This document shows positions 1-3,341 of a DNA stretch of 5,810 nucleotides, one piece after another (the stretch's first letter is position 1; each line of letters starts with the position of its first letter). The stretch lies in the NCBI GenBank assembly GCA_012513545.1, contig JAAZCB010000345.1, positions 1-5,810 of the forward strand, read 5' to 3'. The notes under the pieces were generated by a model. The model was not told where the DNA came from. It saw only the letters and a program-made list of their open reading frames with translations, and ran no database searches. The DNA comes from Clostridiaceae bacterium. Its GTDB lineage: Bacteria > Bacillota_A > Clostridia > Acetivibrionales > Acetivibrionaceae. Both the position numbers and the translations under genes were made by a program.

Positions 1-60
1 CATAAAATAATTTTTATCAATTTAACGTGGAACTTAACATATTTTATATAAGATTTATTA

Positions 61-88
61 TTTTACCGATATATATTTGTGATATAAT
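61..88 (+). promoter_or_regulatory. Probable extended -10 promoter of the PIN-PhoH gene
   Basis: A perfect TATAAT at 83-88 is preceded by TG at 80-81 with one spacer base, which is the extended -10 pattern of vegetative (SigA-type) promoters. The -35 region is poor: TTTTAC at 61-66, 16 bases upstream, is the best match. Extended -10 promoters tolerate weak -35 boxes, so this is believable. Transcription would begin near 95, giving a leader of about 40 bases. The hexamers TTTACC (62-67) and GGTAAA (99-104) form an inverted repeat flanking the -10 box. It could be an operator or chance. The rest of 1-133 is AT-rich and shows no gene. Confidence 0.55.
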
Positions 89-119
89 TTATTTAATTGG
101 TAAAGAATTTAATACGGAT

Positions 120-136
120 AGGAGCGATTAATATTG
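120..136 (+). promoter_or_regulatory. Ribosome binding site that fixes a TTG start
   Basis: AGGAG at 120-124 lies nine bases before TTG at 134-136. No ATG or GTG in this frame is near enough to compete. The conserved PIN-domain opening (FVLDTNVLL) starts only four residues after this TTG, so a later start would destroy the domain. This makes TTG the likely true start codon. Confidence 0.75.
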
Positions 137-1510
137 AAAAAAACCTTCGTTCTTGACACAAATGTTTTGCTTCAAACTCCGTTTGCATTGTATTCATTTG
201 GTGACAATGCAATAGTCATACCCGAAGTGGTGCTCGAAGAGCTTGATAAGTTTAAAAGGGATAATACCGAGTTAGGGGCAAATGCGAGGCATGCAGCAAG
301 ACTTCTGGATGAGCTTAGATCAAAGGGGAATTTAAATGAAGGTGTTGAACTTGAAAATGGAGGTACTCTTAGAGTTGAACTGAATTTTAGCAATGTAAAG
401 CTCCCGCCTAGTTGGTCAGAAAACAATAATGACAACAGGATATTAAAAGTATGTAAAGGATTATTGGATAAAGGAGAGAAGGTTTTTTTAGTTACAAAAG
501 ATGTTTTTGAAAGAATAAAAGCAGATATTCTCGGTGTCATTGCTCAGGATTTTTTTGCTGAGCAGGTACCGGTTTACGAAGAGCAGTACAAGGGAAGGAT
601 GGGGGTATATACCTCGGAGAAGAAGTTGAATGAATTTTACACCAAAGGTTTTCTTGAAATAGAGGATATATTCTGTTTCAATAATGACTTCACAAAAAAG
701 AATTGTCCTGATCTTACAACAAATCAATTCCTTATAATCCACTCCTCTGTAAATGAAAAGCAAACGGCTCTTGGCAGATTTGACGGAAAAAAGATTGTGC
801 ATTTAACCTTTCTGCAGGAAAGGCCTTTTGGAGTCACTCCTAGAAATGCCGGGCAGAAATTCATGCAGGAAGCCCTTATGATAGAAGCAGACAAGGCTCC
901 TCTTGTTATAGTTAAAGGTCCGGCAGGTACAGCTAAGACCTTTTACTCACTGGCTGTAGGTTTACACAAGATTATGCTCGAGCAAAGCAAGCTGTATAGA
1001 AAAATACTGGTTTGCAGACCTAATGTCAGGCTGGATGAAGACATTGGCTTTCTGCCGGGTACCGAACAGGATAAGATTGCTCCTTTTTTAAGACCTATTG
1101 TTGATAATCTTGAGGTTCTTATAGACAATGATGAAAATGAAAGGTATAAAAGTGAAAAAGAATTAAAGGATAAGGTTGATGAGCTTTTTGACAGGAAAAT
1201 CATTAATACTGAGGCAATAGCCTTTATCAGAGGGCGCTCTATTGTAAAGCAGTGGGTTATAATTGACGAAGCTCAAAACCTTACACCTAAGCAGGTTAAA
1301 GGGATTATAACCAGAGCTGGCGTTGGAACAAAGATTATTCTTATAGGAGATCCCGAACAAATTGATCATCCCTTCCTTGATATGAGGACCAATGGCCTGT
1401 GTTATGCGTCAGAACGAATGAAGGGAAGTCATTTGTGCTATCAGGTTACTCTTACCGACGAAGAATGCGAGAGGTCGGATCTGGCATATGAGAGTGCAAA
1501 GAGGATGTAG
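134..1510 (+). CDS. PIN-PhoH protein (YlaK/PhoH2-type ribonuclease-ATPase)
   Basis: A 458-residue cytoplasmic protein fusing an N-terminal PIN nuclease domain to a C-terminal PhoH ATPase. The PIN domain (about 4-135) shows the expected acidic metal-binding residues: D8 in VLDTN, E36 in the EEL segment, D100 before NRIL and D123 in TKD. The PhoH domain (about 230-450) has a Walker A motif GPAGTAKT at 262-269, a Walker B motif VIIDEAQ with D378 and E379, and the IGDPEQID segment at 404-411 typical of PhoH. Length and domain order match full-length YlaK of Bacillus and PhoH2 of actinobacteria; mycobacterial PhoH2 has reported sequence-directed RNase and RNA-unwinding activity. The role in Clostridia is not established, so RNA processing or decay is inferred from the family. 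It is intact, starts at TTG and ends in TAG. No antitoxin-like gene (the phoAT partner known in mycobacteria) is visible in the 133 bases upstream. Confidence 0.92.
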   Translation: MKKTFVLDTNVLLQTPFALYSFGDNAIVIPEVVLEELDKFKRDNTELGANARHAARLLDELRSKGNLNEGVELENGGTLRVELNFSNVKLPPSWSENNNDNRILKVCKGLLDKGEKVFLVTKDVFERIKADILGVIAQDFFAEQVPVYEEQYKGRMGVYTSEKKLNEFYTKGFLEIEDIFCFNNDFTKKNCPDLTTNQFLIIHSSVNEKQTALGRFDGKKIVHLTFLQERPFGVTPRNAGQKFMQEALMIEADKAPLVIVKGPAGTAKTFYSLAVGLHKIMLEQSKLYRKILVCRPNVRLDEDIGFLPGTEQDKIAPFLRPIVDNLEVLIDNDENERYKSEKELKDKVDELFDRKIINTEAIAFIRGRSIVKQWVIIDEAQNLTPKQVKGIITRAGVGTKIILIGDPEQIDHPFLDMRTNGLCYASERMKGSHLCYQVTLTDEECERSDLAYESAKRM

Positions 1511-1515
1511 CCATA

Positions 1516-1541
1516 ACTTGGATTATAACGCTTAATCAAGT
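1516..1541 (+). other. Hairpin just after PIN-PhoH, alternative to the RNA closing stem
   Basis: The arms at 1516-1525 and 1533-1541 (TAATCAAGT) form nine pairs with one bulged G and a seven-base loop. It begins six bases after the PIN-PhoH stop codon, where a terminator or 3' protective hairpin would lie. No run of T follows, so it is not a normal intrinsic terminator. Its right arm is also the 5' strand of the long-range stem of the RNA candidate, so the two pairings exclude each other. Confidence 0.45.
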
Positions 1542-1667
1542 GCACTGTAAAAAACAAGCAGCGAGGCCTTAGAGACGCTTCACAATCCTATATGATTTAT
1601 GTTTGGAATCTTTAATATAAATTATATAGGTGGAAATGAAACTCCACTTAGGAACTTTGAATTAAGT
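1530..1667 (+). ncRNA. Candidate structured RNA, family unassigned
   Basis: A branched fold can be drawn by eye. A closing stem pairs 1530-1540 with 1656-1667 (one bulged A at 1661; G-U pairs at both ends). Inside are a small AGCG/CGCT stem (1560-1563 with 1576-1579), a 17-pair hairpin (1587-1603 with 1614-1630, ten-base loop) and a TGGA/TCCA hairpin (1631-1634 with 1643-1646) abutting it. All non-Watson-Crick pairs in the closing stem and long hairpin (1530-1667, 1540-1656, 1594-1623, 1601-1616) are G opposite T on this strand. They therefore pair as RNA only if the + strand is transcribed. Unpaired segments such as GGCCTTAGAGAC (1565-1576) are less AT-rich than the surroundings, as expected for conserved RNA loops. 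There is no clear dedicated promoter; it may be processed from the PIN-PhoH transcript. It could be a known clostridial RNA (raiA-type RNAs are one to test) or new. I did not recognise a riboswitch consensus. Confidence 0.5.
1587..1630 (+). repeat. 17-pair inverted repeat inside the RNA candidate
   Basis: The left arm 1587-1603 begins CCTATAT and the right arm 1614-1630 ends ATATAGG. All 17 positions pair, two of them as G-U (1594-1623 and 1601-1616), leaving the ten-base loop 1604-1613. It has no bulge or true mismatch. A uninterrupted stem of this length is unlikely to be chance even in AT-rich DNA. No T run follows, so it is not a terminator. It is best read as an extended arm of a folded RNA. 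Confidence 0.75.
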
Positions 1668-1740
1668 CTGTAATAATAAATAAGATAAAGTATTTCTTTA
1701 AAAGAGGATTTTCAAAAACTACGACGAATAAAATACATTT

Positions 1741-1799
1741 GTAATTCAGTGCTGAATAACACGGATCAATTTTTGACAAATTAATCTGTGTTATTCAGT
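1741..1799 (+). repeat. Long hairpin with a duplicated arm
   Basis: CTGAATAACACGGAT at 1752-1766 pairs with 1784-1798 over 15 bases with a single G-U pair (1763-1787). After one C-A mismatch the stem continues with AATTT (1768-1772) and AAATT (1778-1782), closing on the five-base loop TTGAC. A near copy of the right arm, GTAATTCAGT (1741-1750 against GTTATTCAGT at 1790-1799), lies immediately left of the hairpin and could compete for the same left arm. The sequence after the hairpin is TTAATAATTATTGTTTT, only loosely T-rich, so termination is possible but not typical. It could end an upstream RNA, be an operator, or be a relic of a small mobile repeat. Confidence 0.65.
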
Positions 1800-1889
1800 T
1801 AATAATTATTGTTTTCGTATTGGTAAGAAGAACCATTATGTTCCCTTTATTTATAAATAATAAAGTTTATATCTTTCTATATAAAAAAT

Positions 1890-1917
1890 TTGATATTGCG
1901 TATAATAAGGATATAAA
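1890..1917 (+). promoter_or_regulatory. Probable promoter of the glycosyltransferase gene
   Basis: TTGATA at 1890-1895 is one base from the -35 consensus, and TATAAA at 1912-1917 follows after 16 bases. A perfect TATAAT at 1901-1906 overlaps this element but has only TATATA (1878-1883) at the -35 distance. Either pair would start transcription near 1912-1925, producing an 80-95 base leader that contains the hairpin at 1930-1958. Which -10 box is used cannot be decided by reading. Confidence 0.5.
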
Positions 1918-1929
1918 ATAATAAGCACT

Positions 1930-1958
1930 CTGCAATGGGGAAATGCTCCATATTGCAG
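1930..1958 (+). promoter_or_regulatory. Leader hairpin of the glycosyltransferase mRNA
   Basis: CTGCA (1930-1934) pairs with TGCAG (1954-1958), and ATGGGG (1935-1940) pairs with CTCCAT (1946-1951, one G-U pair). The loop is five bases (1941-1945) and there is a two-base bulge (1952-1953) between the helices. It is the most GC-rich stem in the gap and lies within the predicted leader, close to the transcript's 5' end. It could stabilise the mRNA or act as a protein-binding or attenuation element. A run of five T (1975-1979) comes 16 bases later, too far for a normal terminator. The ATG at 1935 is buried in this stem. Confidence 0.5.
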
Positions 1959-1993
1959 GTCACTTATAGAATAATTTTTGTAGTAATAGCTCT

Positions 1994-2009
1994 GGAGGAG
2001 AATGTTATG
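1994..2009 (+). promoter_or_regulatory. Ribosome binding site that decides the glycosyltransferase start
   Basis: GGAGGAG at 1994-2000 lies six bases before ATG 2007-2009. The next residues, MRILMLSWEYPP, are the usual first strand of this enzyme family. The in-frame ATG at 1935 has no comparable Shine-Dalgarno sequence and would add 24 residues with no family counterpart, so 2007 is chosen. Confidence 0.88.
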
Positions 2010-3230
2010 CGGATTCTGATGCTGTCATGGGAATACCCGCCTAAAATTGTAGGCGGAATATCAAGAGTTGTACACGGGTTAGCACAAAAACTGGGCGAAA
2101 CAGGTAACGAAGTTCACGTTATAACTTGTTGGGATATCGGCATGAACGAGTTGGAAAAGGATAAATATGTTTATGTTCATCGCCTTCATTCTTATAGCGT
2201 TGACCCGTGTAATTTTGTAGACTGGGTACTACAGCTTAATTATGTGCTGGTAGAGTATGGGGTGAAGCTCATAAATGAAACAGGAAGTTTTGATATTATT
2301 CATGCACATGATTGGATTGTTGCATTTGCAGCAAGGGTACTGAAATATTCTTATACAATACCGCTTGTGGCGACAATTCATGCTACCGAACATGGACGTA
2401 ACTGGGGTATCCATAACGATACCCAGAGATATATAAACAGTGTTGAATGGTGGCTTGCTTATGAATCCTGGAAACTCATAGTAAATAGTGACTATATGAA
2501 GAATGAGGTTCAACATGTTTTCGGTGTTCCGGAGGATAAGATAAAAATTATACCAAATGGTGTAGACTTGGACAAATTTAACGGTTATAATAAAGATATG
2601 GACTTTAGAAGAAAGTATGCCGCAGACAATGAAAAAATAGTTTTTTTTGTAGGGCGGCTTGTAAATGAGAAAGGTGTACATGTATTGATAGATGCAGTGC
2701 CTAAAATTTTACACTACTATAACGATTCCAAGTTTGTTATAGCCGGAAAGGGACCGCAGCTTGACCACCTTAGATGGAAGACTGAACAAATGGGTATATC
2801 CAATAAGGTGTGTTTTACTGGTTACATAAGTGATGAAGATCTTCTAAAACTTTATAAATGTGCCGATGTCGCAGTTTTTCCCAGCCTTTATGAGCCTTTT
2901 GGTATTGTAGCCTTAGAGGGTATGGTAGCCAATGTACCCGTGGTTGTGTCTGAAACAGGCGGGCTTGGAGGAATTGTTGAACATGGCGTCGATGGAATGA
3001 AATCCTACACTGGAAATGCCAACTCTTTAGCGGACAGCATACTGGAAATTCTTCATAATCCCGACAAAGCAGATATAATGAAAAAGAACGCACTTGAAAA
3101 GGTTCATACGATTTATAACTGGAACTCAATTACACAAGAAACAATGTCAGTTTATAAGGATATTATTAAAGAGAGCAGGAAAGTTGACTGGAAGGCTCCT
3201 AATATTAAAGATGCGATGGAAAGGCTATAG
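2007..3230 (+). CDS. GT-B fold glycosyltransferase, family 4/5 (glycogen-synthase-like)
   Basis: A 407-residue cytoplasmic enzyme with no signal peptide or evident membrane segment. The N-terminal half (about 1-195) resembles the starch/glycogen synthase catalytic domain: WEYPPKIVGG at 8-17 is the glycine-rich acceptor/donor loop, and HAHDW at 99-103 is the conserved core motif. The C-terminal half (about 205-385) is a family 1-type nucleotide-sugar binding domain with VGRLVNEKG at 215-223 and EPFGIVALE at 296-304, whose glutamates E296 and E304 form the E-x7-E motif of retaining enzymes. A nucleotide-sugar donor is expected, probably ADP- or UDP-glucose, but donor and acceptor cannot be read from sequence. 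It is shorter than typical bacterial GlgA (roughly 475-480 residues from general knowledge) and closer to the GT4 enzymes often labelled glycogen synthase in Clostridia and archaea. Glycogen synthesis is possible, but envelope or other glycan synthesis is not excluded. It is intact and ends in TAG, with its own promoter and ribosome binding site. Confidence 0.88.
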   Translation: MRILMLSWEYPPKIVGGISRVVHGLAQKLGETGNEVHVITCWDIGMNELEKDKYVYVHRLHSYSVDPCNFVDWVLQLNYVLVEYGVKLINETGSFDIIHAHDWIVAFAARVLKYSYTIPLVATIHATEHGRNWGIHNDTQRYINSVEWWLAYESWKLIVNSDYMKNEVQHVFGVPEDKIKIIPNGVDLDKFNGYNKDMDFRRKYAADNEKIVFFVGRLVNEKGVHVLIDAVPKILHYYNDSKFVIAGKGPQLDHLRWKTEQMGISNKVCFTGYISDEDLLKLYKCADVAVFPSLYEPFGIVALEGMVANVPVVVSETGGLGGIVEHGVDGMKSYTGNANSLADSILEILHNPDKADIMKKNALEKVHTIYNWNSITQETMSVYKDIIKESRKVDWKAPNIKDAMERL

Positions 3231-3237
3231 AAAATTT

Positions 3238-3271
3238 ATATTTTTTAAATAGCCCCCTAAAATATTTTTTT
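3238..3271 (+). terminator. Weak possible terminator after the glycosyltransferase
   Basis: ATATTTT (3238-3244) can pair with AAAATAT (3259-3265) around a 14-base loop containing CCCCC, followed by T through 3271. The stem is entirely A-T and the loop large, so it would be unstable. It is the only terminator-like element between the two genes. Readthrough into the cellulase gene is possible. Confidence 0.25.
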
Positions 3272-3307
3272 GAAGCGAATTTATATAATGGGTAAACCAT
3301 ATATAAA
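3270..3307 (+). promoter_or_regulatory. Control region of the GH9 gene: -10 box inside a hairpin, with a cre-like site
   Basis: TATAAT at 3284-3289 is a good -10 box but lacks a clear -35 partner (AATATT at the correct distance). It lies in the left arm of an inverted repeat: 3280-3291 pairs with 3297-3307 over 11 pairs with one bulged A and a five-base loop. Directly upstream, TTGAAGCGAATTTA (3270-3283) is a degenerate match, with several mismatches, to the catabolite-responsive (CcpA) element around its CG centre. A regulator binding here would cover the promoter, which fits carbon-source control known for cellulase genes in Clostridia. The individual elements are unproven. Confidence 0.4.
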
Positions 3308-3322
3308 TATTTTAAATTTGAA

Positions 3323-3341
3323 AAGGGAGGAAGAAAGCATG
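3323..3341 (+). promoter_or_regulatory. Strong ribosome binding site of the GH9 gene
   Basis: AAGGGAGG at 3323-3330 is followed after eight bases by ATG at 3339-3341. The lysine-containing signal peptide begins at once, which confirms the start. Confidence 0.88.

Larger units (their letters stand above)
1511..2006. other. Long intergenic stretch without a protein gene
   Basis: About 500 bases separate the PIN-PhoH stop codon from the glycosyltransferase start. No reading frame here on either strand has both a usable ribosome binding site and recognisable protein sequence. Instead it is rich in inverted repeats, described separately: a structured-RNA candidate, an isolated long hairpin, a promoter and a leader hairpin. 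The interval 1668-1740 is plain AT-rich sequence with only a 5-pair stem (1686-1690 with 1696-1700). At 1845-1865 there is a 7-pair AT stem, CTTTATT with AATAAAG, of doubtful meaning. Confidence 0.8.

Noticed and set aside
172..1369. Several open frames on the minus strand across the PIN-PhoH gene (172-540, 488-802, 943-1203, 1163-1369)
   Set aside because: They are antisense shadows of a clearly conserved protein, with low-complexity Ser/Leu-rich or Tyr/Ile-rich translations and no recognisable domain.
1516..1541. Intrinsic terminator of the PIN-PhoH gene
   Set aside because: The stem is good but is followed by GCACTG and a run of A, not T, so it lacks the second half of a terminator.
1511..1670. 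6S RNA, cyclic-di-GMP riboswitch or tRNA in the intergenic gap
   Set aside because: No single long rod with a central bubble, no c-di-GMP aptamer motif that I recognise, and no tRNA arms or T-loop sequence are present.
1935..2006. Glycosyltransferase start at ATG 1935, giving 431 residues
   Set aside because: No good ribosome binding site precedes it, the ATG is inside a stable stem, and the extra residues do not resemble the family N-terminus. ATG 2007 has GGAGGAG at ideal spacing.
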